Shown here: in pieces, positions 14,093 through 23,800 of the stretch
How positions within the stretch are numbered: position 1 is the first letter of the stretch
Layout of the letters: the number at the start of each line of letters is the position of its first letter
The notes under the pieces: generated by a model
Told to the model about the DNA's origin: nothing
Seen by the model: the letters and a program-made list of their open reading frames with translations, nothing else
Database searches by the model: none
Translations under genes and position numbers: made by a program
Origin: Streptomyces geranii
GTDB lineage: Bacteria > Actinomycetota > Actinomycetes > Streptomycetales > Streptomycetaceae
NCBI RefSeq assembly: GCF_002954775.1
Contig: NZ_PJME01000034.1
Location: 1 to 64,000, forward strand
DNA: 64,000 nucleotides
Reading direction: 5' to 3'

Positions 14093-14947
14093 GTGTCCAT
14101 CGGCAACTCTCCACAAGACGAGCGTCCGTTCGAAGAAGACCGTGACGATCGCGAGGAAGCAGCCCGCCCTTCGATCGGCCGCGCCCTGCAGCAGGCGCGT
14201 ATCGCGGCAGGGCTCACCGTCGACGACGTCAGCTCCGCCACCCGGGTCCGGATCGCCATCGTGCACGCGATCGAACAGGACGACTTCGCCCCCTGCGGCG
14301 GAGACGTCTACGCGCGCGGGCACATCCGGACCATCGCCCGTGCCGTCAACATCGATCCCGAACCCCTGCTCGCGCAGTTCGCCGACGCCCACGGCGGCGG
14401 GCGTCCGGCGCCGACCCCGGCCGCGCCCCTGTTCGAGGCGGAGCGCATCCGTCCCGAGCGGCGCGGGCCGAACTGGACCGCGGCGATGGTCGCCGCGATC
14501 GTCGCCGTGATCGGCTTCGTCGGCTTCACCCTGGTCAACGGCGGTGACGACGAGGGCGCGCAGGCCCAGGTCGCCGAGGGCTCCACGCCCACGACCAGTC
14601 AGCCGGCCTCGCCCACACCGAAGAAGGACAAGCCCGCCGACCCGAAGCCGGACCCGTCGGACAGCGCGATCGCGGCGGCGCCCCGCGACAAGGTGACCGT
14701 CCAGGTGAGCGCCACGGACGGGCGCAGCTGGATCTCCGCCAAGGACCACAACGGCCGGCTGCTCTTCGACGGCCTGCTCAAGCAGGGTCAGTCCCAGACC
14801 TTCCAGGACAACGAGGAGATCAACCTCGTCCTGGGCGACGCGGGCGCGATCCAGCTGTACGTCAACGGCAAGAAGATCGAGGACGAGTTCCAGCCGGGAG
14901 CGGTGGAGCGGCTCACGTACACGAAGGGCGACCCCGAGGTCGGCTGA
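14093..14947 (+). CDS. RodZ-like helix-turn-helix membrane protein
   Basis: About 284 residues. An N-terminal Xre/RodZ-type HTH ('SIGRALQQARIAAGLTVDDVSSATRV', residues ~25-95, shown here in part) is followed by a single membrane helix ('AAMVAAIVAVIGFVGFTLV', ~135-155), a Thr/Pro/Lys linker and a C-terminal DUF4115-like beta domain ('VQVSATDGRSWISAKD'). This is the RodZ layout, though Streptomyces grows apically and a MreB link is unproven. The GTG at 14093 has AAAGG seven bases ahead; the GTG at 14066 has no ribosome site, so the later one was chosen. It lies between ftsK and rimO, the usual actinobacterial order. Confidence 0.85.
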   Translation: MSIGNSPQDERPFEEDRDDREEAARPSIGRALQQARIAAGLTVDDVSSATRVRIAIVHAIEQDDFAPCGGDVYARGHIRTIARAVNIDPEPLLAQFADAHGGGRPAPTPAAPLFEAERIRPERRGPNWTAAMVAAIVAVIGFVGFTLVNGGDDEGAQAQVAEGSTPTTSQPASPTPKKDKPADPKPDPSDSAIAAAPRDKVTVQVSATDGRSWISAKDHNGRLLFDGLLKQGQSQTFQDNEEINLVLGDAGAIQLYVNGKKIEDEFQPGAVERLTYTKGDPEVG

Positions 14948-15036
14948 GCGGCAGCAGCGCGCTTACACGGTTCACAGGTACGGGGCTGGCCCAGACGGGG
15001 TCAGCCCCGTCGACGTGGGGTGTCAGTGGGACGAAG

Positions 15037-15042
15037 TAGTCT
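15037..15042 (+). promoter_or_regulatory. Possible leaderless -10 of rimO
   Basis: TAGTCT ends seven bases before the ATG at 15050; no Shine-Dalgarno sequence is visible. Confidence 0.4.
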
Positions 15043-15049
15043 TGAGCCC

Positions 15050-16615
15050 ATGCCTGAACGCCGTACCGTCGCACTCGTCACCCTTGGCTGCGCCCGTAAC
15101 GAGGTGGACTCGGAGGAGCTCGCAGGCCGCTTGGAGGCGGACGGCTGGCAACTCGTGGAGGACGCCGAGGACGCGGACGTCGCCGTCGTCAACACCTGTG
15201 GCTTCGTCGAGGCCGCCAAGAAGGACTCCGTCGACGCCCTCCTGGAGGCCAACGACCTCAAGGGGCACGGCAGAACCCAGGCCGTCGTGGCGGTGGGCTG
15301 CATGGCCGAGCGGTACGGCAAGGAACTCGCCGAGGCCCTCCCCGAGGCCGACGGCGTGCTCGGCTTCGACGACTACGCCGACATCTCCGACCGCCTGCAG
15401 ACCATCCTCAACGGCGGCATCCACGCCTCGCACACCCCGCGCGACCGGCGCAAGCTGCTGCCGATCAGCCCGGCCGAGCGGCAGAGCGCGGGTGCGGGCG
15501 TCGCCCTTCCGGGGCACGGAGGCGAGACCGACGCCGCCGCGCCGGTGGAGCCCGTCGAGGCCCCCGCCGACCTGCCCGAGGGTGTCGCCCCGGTCTCCGG
15601 GCCGCGTGCGCCGCTGCGCCGGCGGCTCGACGGCTCGCCCGTCGCCTCGGTGAAACTCGCCTCCGGCTGCGACCGGCGCTGCACCTTCTGCGCCATCCCG
15701 TCCTTCCGCGGCTCCTTCATCTCGCGCCGCCCCAGCGACGTACTGAACGAGACCAGGTGGCTGGCCGAGCAGGGTGTCAAGGAAGTCATGCTCGTCTCCG
15801 AGAACAACACCTCGTACGGCAAGGACCTCGGCGACATCCGCCTCCTGGAGTCGCTGCTGCCCGAGCTGGCGGACGTCGACGGCATCGAGCGCGTGCGGGT
15901 GAGCTACCTCCAGCCCGCCGAGATGCGCCCGGGGCTCATCGACGTACTGACCTCGACGCCCAAGGTCGCCCCCTACTTCGACCTCTCCTTCCAGCACTCC
16001 GCGCCCGACGTGCTGCGCTCGATGCGGCGCTTCGGCGACACCGACCGCTTCCTGGAACTGCTCGACACCATCCGGAGCAAGGCCCCGCAGGCCGGCGTGC
16101 GGTCCAACTTCATCGTGGGCTTCCCCGGTGAGAGCGAGGCCGACCTGGCGGAGCTGGAGCGGTTCCTGAACAACGCGCGCCTGGACGCCATCGGTGTCTT
16201 CGGGTACTCCGACGAGGACGGCACGGAAGCGGCGACGTACGAGAACAAGCTGGACGAGGACGTCGTCGCGGCCCGGCTCGCCCGGGTCTCCCGGCTGGCC
16301 GAGGAACTGGTCTCGCAGCGCGCCGAGGAGCGGGTCGGCGAGACCGTGCAGGTGCTCGTCGAGTCGGTCGGCGGCGAGGAGGGCGCGTACGGCCGCGGTG
16401 CGCACCAGGCGCCGGAGACGGACGGCCAGGTGCTGTTCACCAACTTCGCCGATTTCGCGGACTTCGAGGGCCGCACGAGCGGCGAAGGTCCGATCGTCGG
16501 CCGTATCGTCGAGGCGAAGGTGGTCGGTACGGAAGGTGTCGACCTGGTGGCCGAGCTGCTCCCGGGCTCGTTCGGCTCGCTCGCGTGTTCGGAGTCAGAG
16601 GAGGCAGCCAGATGA
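15050..16615 (+). CDS. rimO: Ribosomal protein S12 methylthiotransferase RimO
   Basis: A 521-residue radical-SAM enzyme that methylthiolates an aspartate of ribosomal protein S12. The N-terminal UPF0004 domain carries its three iron-sulfur cysteines in 'LGCARNEVDSE', 'NTCGFVEAAKKDS' and 'VGCMAERYG'. The radical-SAM domain has CxxxCxxC as 'GCDRRCTFC', and a TRAM-like domain ends the protein. A ~50-residue Pro/Ala-rich insert ('PAERQSAGAGVALPG', 'APADLPEGVAPVSGP') sits between the first two domains, which is typical of Streptomyces RimO. It heads a tight run: its stop overlaps the pgsA start as ATGA. miaB at 43.8 kb is its paralogue; the 'ARNEVDSE' motif marks RimO. Confidence 0.93.
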   Translation: MPERRTVALVTLGCARNEVDSEELAGRLEADGWQLVEDAEDADVAVVNTCGFVEAAKKDSVDALLEANDLKGHGRTQAVVAVGCMAERYGKELAEALPEADGVLGFDDYADISDRLQTILNGGIHASHTPRDRRKLLPISPAERQSAGAGVALPGHGGETDAAAPVEPVEAPADLPEGVAPVSGPRAPLRRRLDGSPVASVKLASGCDRRCTFCAIPSFRGSFISRRPSDVLNETRWLAEQGVKEVMLVSENNTSYGKDLGDIRLLESLLPELADVDGIERVRVSYLQPAEMRPGLIDVLTSTPKVAPYFDLSFQHSAPDVLRSMRRFGDTDRFLELLDTIRSKAPQAGVRSNFIVGFPGESEADLAELERFLNNARLDAIGVFGYSDEDGTEAATYENKLDEDVVAARLARVSRLAEELVSQRAEERVGETVQVLVESVGGEEGAYGRGAHQAPETDGQVLFTNFADFADFEGRTSGEGPIVGRIVEAKVVGTEGVDLVAELLPGSFGSLACSESEEAAR

Positions 16616-17457
16616 CCGGAGTCCCGGCATCCGCAGCGGGCGGCTCCTCCAGCGCGCGGAACGCCAAGAGCGTGCCGGGAGCTGTGGGTGTGCCGGGCGC
16701 GTTGGGTGCCGCCGGGGTCTCCGGTCCCTCGGTCGTCCCTGCGTCCGCCGGTTCCGCTGTCGGCTCGGCGGCGTCCGTGCCGCCGCCTCCGGTCGACTCC
16801 GGGGTCTCCGGCGTTCAGGACGGTGTGAAGACGGTGCGCGGCGGGAAGCTGGGCGCCGCGGCCGTGAATCAGGCCAGCCTCTGGAACATCGCGAACATTC
16901 TTACGATGATCCGGTTGCTCCTGGTGCCGGGCTTCGTGGCGCTGATGCTGGCCGACGGCGGCTACGACCCGGCGTGGCGCTCGCTCGCCTGGGCGGCCTT
17001 CGCGGTCGCCATGATCACGGACATCTTCGACGGCCATCTCGCGCGTACGTACGACCTCGTCACCGACTTCGGGAAGATCGCCGACCCCATCGCCGACAAG
17101 GCGATCATGGGCGCGGCGCTGATCTGTCTCTCCGCGCTGGGCGATCTGCCGTGGTGGGTGACCGGTGTGATCCTCGGGCGGGAGCTGGGGATCACCCTGC
17201 TGCGCTTCGTCGTCATCCGCTACGGCGTGATCCCAGCGAGCCGCGGCGGCAAGCTCAAGACGCTCACCCAGGGCGTGGCCGTCGGGATGTACGTCCTGGC
17301 ACTGACGGGTCCGCTGGCGACCCTGAGGTTCTGGGTGATGGCCGCGGCGGTCGTGCTGACCGTCGTGACCGGGCTCGACTACGTAAGACAGGCCATTGTG
17401 CTGCGCAGGCAGGGAATCGCCGAGCGCGAGGCCGCGTCGGTGGAGGCGGAACGGTGA
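16612..17457 (+). CDS. pgsA: CDP-diacylglycerol--glycerol-3-phosphate 3-phosphatidyltransferase
   Basis: A 281-residue membrane enzyme that makes phosphatidylglycerophosphate, the first committed step to phosphatidylglycerol and cardiolipin. The CDP-alcohol phosphotransferase signature D-G-x2-A-R-x8-G-x3-D-x3-D is complete ('DGHLARTYDLVTDFGKIAD', then 'PIAD'). Membrane helices follow ('WWVTGVILGRELGITLLR', 'WVMAAAVVLTVVTGL'). The first ~85 residues are a low-complexity Ala/Gly/Ser/Pro stretch absent from most homologues. The ATG overlaps the rimO stop (ATGA) and its own stop overlaps the cinA GTG, so translation is probably coupled. Confidence 0.92.
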   Translation: MTGVPASAAGGSSSARNAKSVPGAVGVPGALGAAGVSGPSVVPASAGSAVGSAASVPPPPVDSGVSGVQDGVKTVRGGKLGAAAVNQASLWNIANILTMIRLLLVPGFVALMLADGGYDPAWRSLAWAAFAVAMITDIFDGHLARTYDLVTDFGKIADPIADKAIMGAALICLSALGDLPWWVTGVILGRELGITLLRFVVIRYGVIPASRGGKLKTLTQGVAVGMYVLALTGPLATLRFWVMAAAVVLTVVTGLDYVRQAIVLRRQGIAEREAASVEAER

Positions 17458-17999
17458 GTTCCGCGGCTGCCGACGTGGTGAGACTACTCACAGTGAGGGG
17501 CGAGACGCTCGCTGTCGCGGAGTCCCTCACGGGCGGTCTGGTTGCGGCGGAGATCACATCGGTGCCCGGGGCCTCCAAGGCCTTCCGGGGTGCGGTGACG
17601 GCATACGCGACCGAACTGAAGCATCAGGTGCTCGATGTCGACGCCACCCTGCTGGCCACCCGAGGAGCGGTGGATCCGCAGGTCGCGGCCCAGATGGCGG
17701 CCGGAGTCCGGAAGGTTCTCGGCGCCGACTGGGGCATCGCGACGACCGGGGTGGCCGGCCCGGAACCGCAGGACGGGCAGCCCGTCGGGACGGTCTTCGT
17801 CGCCGTGGACGGCCCTTTCGGAGCGGACGCCGGTGCCGAAGGTGGCGGAAAAGTGGCGTCGCTGCGGTTGAACGGCTCCCGGGCGGAAATTCGTATGGAG
17901 AGTGTACGGAGCGTGCTCGCACTCCTCCTTGAGGGGATTGTGGGCGAACAGACCGGGAATGAGCGGGCACAGGATACGGAACAGAACGGGGGGACCTGA
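17454..17999 (+). CDS. cinA: CinA-family protein (nicotinamide-nucleotide amidohydrolase domain)
   Basis: A 181-residue protein containing only the C-terminal CinA/PncC domain: 'LAVAESLTGGLVAAEITSVPG', 'FRGAVTAYATELKHQ', 'ATTGVAGPEPQDGQPVGTVFVA' are its conserved segments (each shown in part). PncC deamidates nicotinamide mononucleotide in NAD salvage. The N-terminal MoCF-like domain of full CinA is missing, as in other Streptomyces. The GTG start overlaps the pgsA stop as GTGA. The pgsA-cinA-clgR order is conserved in actinobacteria. Confidence 0.9.
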   Translation: MSSAAADVVRLLTVRGETLAVAESLTGGLVAAEITSVPGASKAFRGAVTAYATELKHQVLDVDATLLATRGAVDPQVAAQMAAGVRKVLGADWGIATTGVAGPEPQDGQPVGTVFVAVDGPFGADAGAEGGGKVASLRLNGSRAEIRMESVRSVLALLLEGIVGEQTGNERAQDTEQNGGT

Positions 18000-18108
18000 T
18001 GTTTGCAGCCCTGAGTGAACACGACATCGCTCCCCGCACGGCCGCGGCGCAAGGCGGTACGGTGGGGCGTGAAGGATGCGGCTACGCGGTCCGAGGAGGG
18101 AGCCACCG

Positions 18109-18483
18109 ATGATTCTGCTCCGTCGCCTGTTGGGTGACGTGCTGCGTCGGCAGCGCCAGCGCCAGGGCCGTACTCTGCGCGAAGTCTCCTCGTCCGCCCG
18201 AGTCTCACTCGGCTATCTCTCCGAGGTGGAGCGGGGGCAGAAGGAGGCATCCTCCGAACTGCTGTCCGCGATCTGCGACGCGCTGGACGTACGGATGTCC
18301 GAGCTCATGCGGGAAGTGAGCGATGAACTCGCCCTCGCCGAGCTGGCCCAGTCTGCTGCGGTCAACGAGCCTGTACCCACGCCGGTGCGTCCCATGCTGG
18401 GTTCCGTCTCGGTGGCCGGTGTGCCACCGGAACGGGTGACCATCAAGGCGCCCGCCGAGGCGGTGGACGTCGTCGCCGCCTGA
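18109..18483 (+). CDS. clgR: ClgR: HTH activator of clp protease genes
   Basis: A 124-residue Xre-family regulator. The HTH spans about residues 10-65 ('LRRQRQRQGRTLREVSSSA', 'SLGYLSEVERGQKEASSE'). Its position after pgsA-cinA and before recA-recX is the conserved site of clgR, which activates clpP1/clpP2, clpC and lon in Streptomyces and corynebacteria. The protein ends in 'VVAA'; a C-terminal Ala-Ala is known to mark Streptomyces ClgR and PopR for ClpP-dependent degradation, giving feedback control. The ATG at 18109 follows GAGGAGGG (18093-18100) and was chosen over an in-frame ATG at 18076. Confidence 0.88.
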   Translation: MILLRRLLGDVLRRQRQRQGRTLREVSSSARVSLGYLSEVERGQKEASSELLSAICDALDVRMSELMREVSDELALAELAQSAAVNEPVPTPVRPMLGSVSVAGVPPERVTIKAPAEAVDVVAA

Positions 18484-18517
18484 GGTGCACGAACAGCACG
18501 ACCAGTGAGTGTGTGAG

Positions 18518-18570
18518 AGCCCCGGCCGGGGCTTCTCCGGGGAGACCCGGGGGAGTGCGGCCGGGGTTTT
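18518..18570 (+). terminator. clgR terminator
   Basis: CCCCGGCCG (18520-18528) pairs with CGGCCGGGG (18558-18566), followed directly by TTTT. The left arm lies in a 16-base perfect palindrome (18518-18533), so two alternative folds exist. Confidence 0.7.
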
Positions 18571-18744
18571 CGTTGTGCGCGCCCCCGGGTTGGCCCGTTT
18601 GCCGGTGTGTCGTGGGGCGGTCATGGTGGAGGTGCGTGCCTTGGGGCCGCCGCTCAGGACAGGGCGTGCGGTGCGCCTCTGTGCCGGTGATGCGCCCTTT
18701 TTATGGGTGAGTGCGGCGTTCTAGCGTGGGGCCGGAGGTGAGCC

Positions 18745-19161
18745 ATGGCGGTGCGGATAGTGCGCTGGGGGGCGCTGCTGGGGCTCGGTGCCGTGTGGTG
18801 GTGGGCCGTACTGCGGCTCGCGCTGGCGCCTGGGGCGGGGGTGCTGGAGGGGGCGGTCGCGGCCGGGGGGTGGGGGCTGAGCCTGTTGCCGGTGCACTGT
18901 GTGCCGAAGGGGCGGGCGGTGCGGGCGGCTCGGGGCGCGGGGGCCGCGACGGTGGTGCGGGGCGCGGAGGTCGTGGCGGTGGTGCCGGGGCGTGTCGGGG
19001 GAGGCGCCGGCGAGGGTGCCCGGCGGGGTGTTGGTCAGGGCGCCGGGCGGGGGCTCGGTGGGGGTGTTGCCGGGGGCTCCGACCTGGGTGCCGGTGGGGG
19101 CGCCGGGTCTACCAAGGCATGGCCACGCCGCCGTTCGGGCGGAGGATCTGGCCCGTCGTGA
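18745..19161 (+). CDS. Small hypothetical membrane protein
   Basis: 138 residues; ATG preceded by GGAGGTGAGCC. The N-terminal half has two hydrophobic segments ('WGALLGLGAVWWWAVLRLALA' in part, and 'VAAGGWGLSLLPVHC'), the second half is Gly/Arg-rich low complexity. No family recognised. Its 3' end runs 53 bases into the convergent SDR gene, so the last ~17 codons may not be functional. It is one of the conserved small proteins seen downstream of clgR in Streptomyces, from memory, and the start and membrane part look real. Confidence 0.55.
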   Translation: MAVRIVRWGALLGLGAVWWWAVLRLALAPGAGVLEGAVAAGGWGLSLLPVHCVPKGRAVRAARGAGAATVVRGAEVVAVVPGRVGGGAGEGARRGVGQGAGRGLGGGVAGGSDLGAGGGAGSTKAWPRRRSGGGSGPS

Positions 19162-19873
19162 ACGCCGACGCGTCGGACGCCAGGTGCAGCACCGCGTGGG
19201 CGACCTCCTCCGGTTCGCCGACCCGGCCCAGCGGGGCCATGCGTGTCATCAGGGCTTCGGTGCGGGCCTGGGCCTCGCTGTCGTGGCGGTCGGTCATCGG
19301 CGTGCGGATCCAGCCCGGCGCGACCGCGTTGACGCGGATGCCGTGGCGGCCGATCTCGGCGGCCAGCGTCTTCGTCAGCTGGACGACCGCCGCCTTCGCC
19401 ACGCCGTAGCAGAGCAGGCCGGGGTTGCCGGTGTCGACGGCGCCCGAGGCCATGGTGACGATGCTGCCCCTGGTGTTCCGGGCGATCATCAGCCGGGCCG
19501 CCTCCTGGCAGGCGTACAGCACGCCCTTGAAGTTGACGTCCAGGACCCGGTCGAGATCCTCGTCGCGGGTCTCCAGCACGGGGCTGCTGTGCATGATCCC
19601 GGCGACCGCCGCCATGACGTCCAGCCGCTCGCACGCGGCCACGGCCTGCCGGACCTGGGCCCGGTCGGTGACGTCCAGGTGGTGGGTACGGGCCGTGCCG
19701 CCCATGCCCTTGATCAGCGTCGCCGTCTCGTGCAGTCCCTGCGCGTCCCGGTCGGCGCAGTGCACGACGGCTCCCGCTTCGGCGAGCAGTACGGCGGATG
19801 CGCGTCCGATGCCGCTGGCGGCCCCGGTGACGAATGCGGTGCGTCCGGTGAGGTCGTACGCCTGTACGGGCAT
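19109..19873 (-). CDS. SDR-family oxidoreductase
   Basis: 254 residues of classical short-chain dehydrogenase. The NAD(P) motif is 'TGAASGIG' near the N-terminus, an acidic residue ends the second strand ('HCADRDAQG'), the structural 'NAG' is replaced by 'VAG', and the active site keeps Ser ('MASGAVD') and Tyr-x3-Lys ('CYGVAK'). 'GEPEEVAHAVLHLASD' and 'TTGQILRPNGG' are typical C-terminal segments. Substrate unknown. The ATG at 19873 has no ribosome site but sits six bases after a -10 hexamer, so a leaderless mRNA is likely. Confidence 0.88.
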   Translation of the reverse strand: MPVQAYDLTGRTAFVTGAASGIGRASAVLLAEAGAVVHCADRDAQGLHETATLIKGMGGTARTHHLDVTDRAQVRQAVAACERLDVMAAVAGIMHSSPVLETRDEDLDRVLDVNFKGVLYACQEAARLMIARNTRGSIVTMASGAVDTGNPGLLCYGVAKAAVVQLTKTLAAEIGRHGIRVNAVAPGWIRTPMTDRHDSEAQARTEALMTRMAPLGRVGEPEEVAHAVLHLASDASAFTTGQILRPNGGVAMPW

Positions 19874-19879
19874 GCTGGG

Positions 19880-19909
19880 ACGGTACGAGGGTTTCTGACG
19901 GGCCGTCAA
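19880..19909 (-). promoter_or_regulatory. Leaderless promoter of the SDR gene
   Basis: On the minus strand TTGACG (19909-19904), an 18-base spacer and TACCGT (19885-19880). The ATG begins six bases after the -10, so transcription should start at or next to the start codon. Confidence 0.6.
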
Positions 19910-19988
19910 CAGGTCGGGTGAGGGTGTCGGTGGTGCGGGGGCGTTGGTTGTGCGGGGCGGTCTCAGCCGTGCGGCTCGGGCGCGCGGG

Positions 19989-20843
19989 TCAGATGTACGG
20001 GGGTGAGTTGCGCCGGGTTCGCACGGTGCCCGGGGCGGGGGCCGGGCCCGGTTGGCAGGTCGGGCACCAGTAGGTGGGGCGTTCGCGGGAGCCGTCGCCC
20101 TGGTCGGCCACGCGGATCGGGGTGTGGCAGCGCAGACAGGGGCGGGGTGCGCGGCCGTACACGAAGAGATCCTGGCCGCGCCGGTCCTGGCCGCGTCTGC
20201 CTGTCGTACTGCGGATCGGGCGGTCCCGGTTGGCTTCGAGGAGCTGTTTCGCGAGTGCGGGCAGCTTCGCGGCGCGGTCGGCGGGGAGGTCGCCGACCGG
20301 GAGCCAGGGGGTGACGCCCAGGAGGAAGCACAGCTCGCTCTTGTACACGTTGCCGATGCCGGCGAGGTTGCGCTGGTCGAGCAGGGCCTCGCCGAGGGGG
20401 CGGGCGGGGTCCGCGAGGAGGTTGGCGAGGGCCTGGTCGGGGTTCCAGTCCGGGCCGAGGAGGTCGGGGCCGAGGTGGCCGACGGCTCGGTGTTCGTCGG
20501 TGGTGCGCAGGAGTTCGAGTACGGGGAGGCGGTAGCCGACGGCAGTGCGGTCCGGGGTGCCGAGGATCACCCGGATCTGGTGCGCGGGGCCGCCGGTCCA
20601 GCGGCTGCCGTTCTCGTACACCTTCCAGGAACCGTCCATCCGCAGATGCGAGTGGAGGGTCAGGCCGCCCTCGACACGGGTGAGGAGGTGTTTGCCGCGC
20701 GGGGTGACGTCCAGGACGGTGCGGCCGGTGAGGTCGGCCGTGGCGTACTTGGGCACGCGGAGGTCGGAGCGGGTGAGCACCTTGCCGGCGAGCGCGGTGT
20801 GCAGTCTCCTCGCGGCCTGCCAGACCGTGTCACCTTCGGGCAT
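19989..20843 (-). CDS. nei: Fpg/Nei-family DNA glycosylase/AP lyase
   Basis: 284 residues; base-excision repair of oxidised pyrimidines. The start 'MPEGDTVW' supplies the catalytic Pro (after Met removal) and Glu; 'EGDTVW' marks the Nei/endonuclease VIII branch rather than Fpg. 'DQRNLAGIGNVYKSEL' is the helix-two-turn-helix, and the C-terminus has a CxxC...CxxC zinc finger ('CLRC', 'CPTC'). A short Pro/Arg-rich tail follows. It lies 51 bases after lhr on the same strand, so the two DNA-processing genes are probably cotranscribed. Confidence 0.92.
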   Translation of the reverse strand: MPEGDTVWQAARRLHTALAGKVLTRSDLRVPKYATADLTGRTVLDVTPRGKHLLTRVEGGLTLHSHLRMDGSWKVYENGSRWTGGPAHQIRVILGTPDRTAVGYRLPVLELLRTTDEHRAVGHLGPDLLGPDWNPDQALANLLADPARPLGEALLDQRNLAGIGNVYKSELCFLLGVTPWLPVGDLPADRAAKLPALAKQLLEANRDRPIRSTTGRRGQDRRGQDLFVYGRAPRPCLRCHTPIRVADQGDGSRERPTYWCPTCQPGPAPAPGTVRTRRNSPPYI

Positions 20844-20894
20844 GGGACCAGGGTGGCATGTCGGGGTGGGGAGGCGGTTGGAGGCGGCGACTGG

Positions 20895-23800
20895 TCATGC
20901 GCGTAGGCGCAGGCCACGGGGGGTAGCGATGAAGCCCGCTCCTTCCAGCAGGGTGCCGAGGGGGGAGGTCAGGGCCGCTGCGCCGTTCACCCGCTCCACT
21001 GTGACCGTGCCGAGGGAGCCCGCGCGGGCGGCTGCTGCCAGGGCTTCCGCCGCCGCGCGCAGGCGGGGGTCCTCGGTGGGGGCGAGGTCCGGTTCGGCGG
21101 GCCAGGCCAGCAGGGTCTTGCCGCCGCGCTCCATGTAGAGGGTCAGCTCTCCGTCGACCAGGACCACCAGCGAACCTGCCTTGCGGCCCGCCTTGTGTCC
21201 GGCGCCGGTCGGGGGTTCGGGCCAGGGGAGTGCGGCGCCGTACGCGTTCGCCGGATCGGCGGCTGCGAGGACCACGGCGTGGGTGGTGTCGGCGGGGGCT
21301 TGGGGAGCGGAGTAGGGGGAGCGGGAGCGGGCGTTTTCGGCGAAGCCGTGGGGTGTGGTGCGGGTTGAGGCGTGCGCGGAGGCGGCGTGTGTGTTGCGGG
21401 TGTCGGGGGCATCGGGGCTGAGGTCGAAATCGAAGTCGAGGTCCGCTGCGAAGTCGTGGTCCGTGGGAGAAGCGGTGCCGTGTGTGTCGGTCGGGCCGAA
21501 GGGCGAGGCCGGGCGGGAGTCGCCGCGTTCGCGGGCGGTCGCTGTCGCCCGGAGGCGGTCCACCGCGCCGTCCATGGCGAACTGGGCGGCGCCGAGGCCT
21601 TCCACCACGTAGCCGCGCCGGGCCTGGCCGCTGTCCTCGAAGGCGGACAGGACGCGGTACACGGCGGAGAAACCGCCCTCGACGCCCTCCGCGGACACCG
21701 CTCCCCGGGTCACCACCCCGTGGCGGTCGAGCAGGGTGCGGGCCAGGGCGTGGGCTCGGACGGTGAGGTCGGGCTCGGCGGCGGGGAGCAGGGACCAGCG
21801 GCCGGCGACGGTCGGGGGGCCGCCGCGTGAGGCGGGGCGGGCGGCGGCCGTCAGCGAGCCGTACCGGCCGCGCGGGACGGCGCGTTTGGCCCGGTGCGCC
21901 GTCGAGCCCGCCGTGCGGCCCGAACCGAGGAGGGAGCGCATCGGGGCCAGCGTGTCGTTGGTGAGGCGGCCCGACCAGGCCAGGTCCCAGACGGCGTCGG
22001 CCAGTTGGGGGTCCGTGACGTCCGGGTGCGTGGTGGCGCGGACCTGGTCGGCGATCTGGCGGAAGAAGAGGCCGTAGCCGCCGGTGAGGGTGTCGAGGAC
22101 GGACTGGTGGAGTGCGGTCGGCTCCAGAGGGTGGGGCGGTGGCAGGAGCAGCGGGGCCGCGTCCGCGAGGTACAGGGAGATCCAGCCGTCCTTGCCGGGG
22201 AGGGCGCCCGCTCCGGCCCAGACGATCTCCCCGGCCGCCGTGAGCTCGTCGAGCATCGCGGGGGCGTAGTTCGCCACCCTGGACGGCAGGACCAGCTTCT
22301 CCAGGGCGGACGCTGGCACGGAGGCGCCCTGCAACTGCTCGACCGCCCGCACCAGCCCGTCGATGCCACGCAGCCTGTGACCCTTGCCGATGTGCTGCCA
22401 CTGCGGCAGGAACTGCGCGAGCGCGGCTGGAGGCACCGGCTCCAGCTCGTGCCGCAGGGCGGCGAGCGAACGGCGCCGGAGGCGGCGCAGGACCGTCGCG
22501 TCGCACCACTCCTGGCCGATGCCCGCCGGGTGGAACTCGCCCTGTACGACACGGCCGGTCGCCGCCAGCCGCTGGAGCGCGCCCTCGGTGACCGCGACGC
22601 CCAGGCCGAAACGGGCAGCCGCCGTCGCCGAGGTGAACGGGCCGTGGGTGCGGGCGTGGCGGGCCAGGAGGTCGCCGAGCGGATCCTTGACCGGCTCGGT
22701 GAAGGCCTCCGGGACACCGACCGGCAGTGCCGTGCCGAGCGCGTCGCGCAGTCGGCCCGCGTCCTCGATCGCCGCCCAGTGGTCGGCGCCGCCGATACGG
22801 ACCCGGATCGCCCGGCGGGCCCCGGCCAGCTCCCTGGCCCACTGCGGATCGGCGCCGCGCTCGGCCAGCTCGGCGTCGGTGAGGGGGCCCAGCAGCCGCA
22901 GCAGGTCCGCGACGCCTTCGGCGTCCTTCGCGCGCCGGTCCTCGGTGAGCCACCGCAGCTCCCGCTCCAGCTCGGCCAGCACCTCGGCGTCCAGCAGCTC
23001 GCGCAGCTCCGCCTGGCCCAGCAACTCGGCCAGCAGCCGCGAGTCCAGCGACAGGGCGGCGGCGCGGCGCTCGGCCAGCGGTGAGTCGCCCTCGTACAGG
23101 AACTGGGCGACGTACCCGAAGAGGAGGGAGCGGGCGAAGGGGGAGGGCGCGGGGGTGGTGATCTCGACCAGGCGGACCTTGCGGGACTCGATGTCGCCCA
23201 TCAGCTCCACGAGGCCGGGTACGTCGAAGACGTCCTGGAGGCATTCGCGGACCGCTTCGAGGACGATCGGGAACGAGCCGAACTCGCTCGCCACCTGGAG
23301 CAGTTGGGAGGCCCGCTGGCGCTGCTGCCACAGGGGGGTGCGCTTGCCGGGGTTGCGGCGCGGGAGCAGCAGGGCGCGGGCGGCGCACTCGCGGAAGCGG
23401 GCCGCGAACAGGGCCGAGCCGCCGACCTGGTCGGTGACGATCCGGTCGACCTCGCCCTTGTCGAAGGTCACGTCCGCGGCGCCCACGGGGGCCTGCTCCG
23501 AGTCCCACTCCGTGCCGGCCTTGAGCGGCTCCTGGTCGAGCAGGTCCAGGCTCATCAGGTCGGCGTCCGGGAGGCGCAGCACGATGCCGTCGTCGGCGTG
23601 CATGACCTGGGCGTCCATGCCGTACCGCTCGGAGAGCTTGGCGCCCAGAGCGAGGGCCCAGGGGGCGTGGACCTGGGCGCCGAAGGGGGAGTGGACGACG
23701 ACCCGCCAGTCGCCGAGTTCGTCCCGGAACCGCTCCACGACGATCGTCCGGTCGTCCGGGACGTGGCCGCAGGCCTCGCGCTGTTCGGCCAGGTAGGAGA

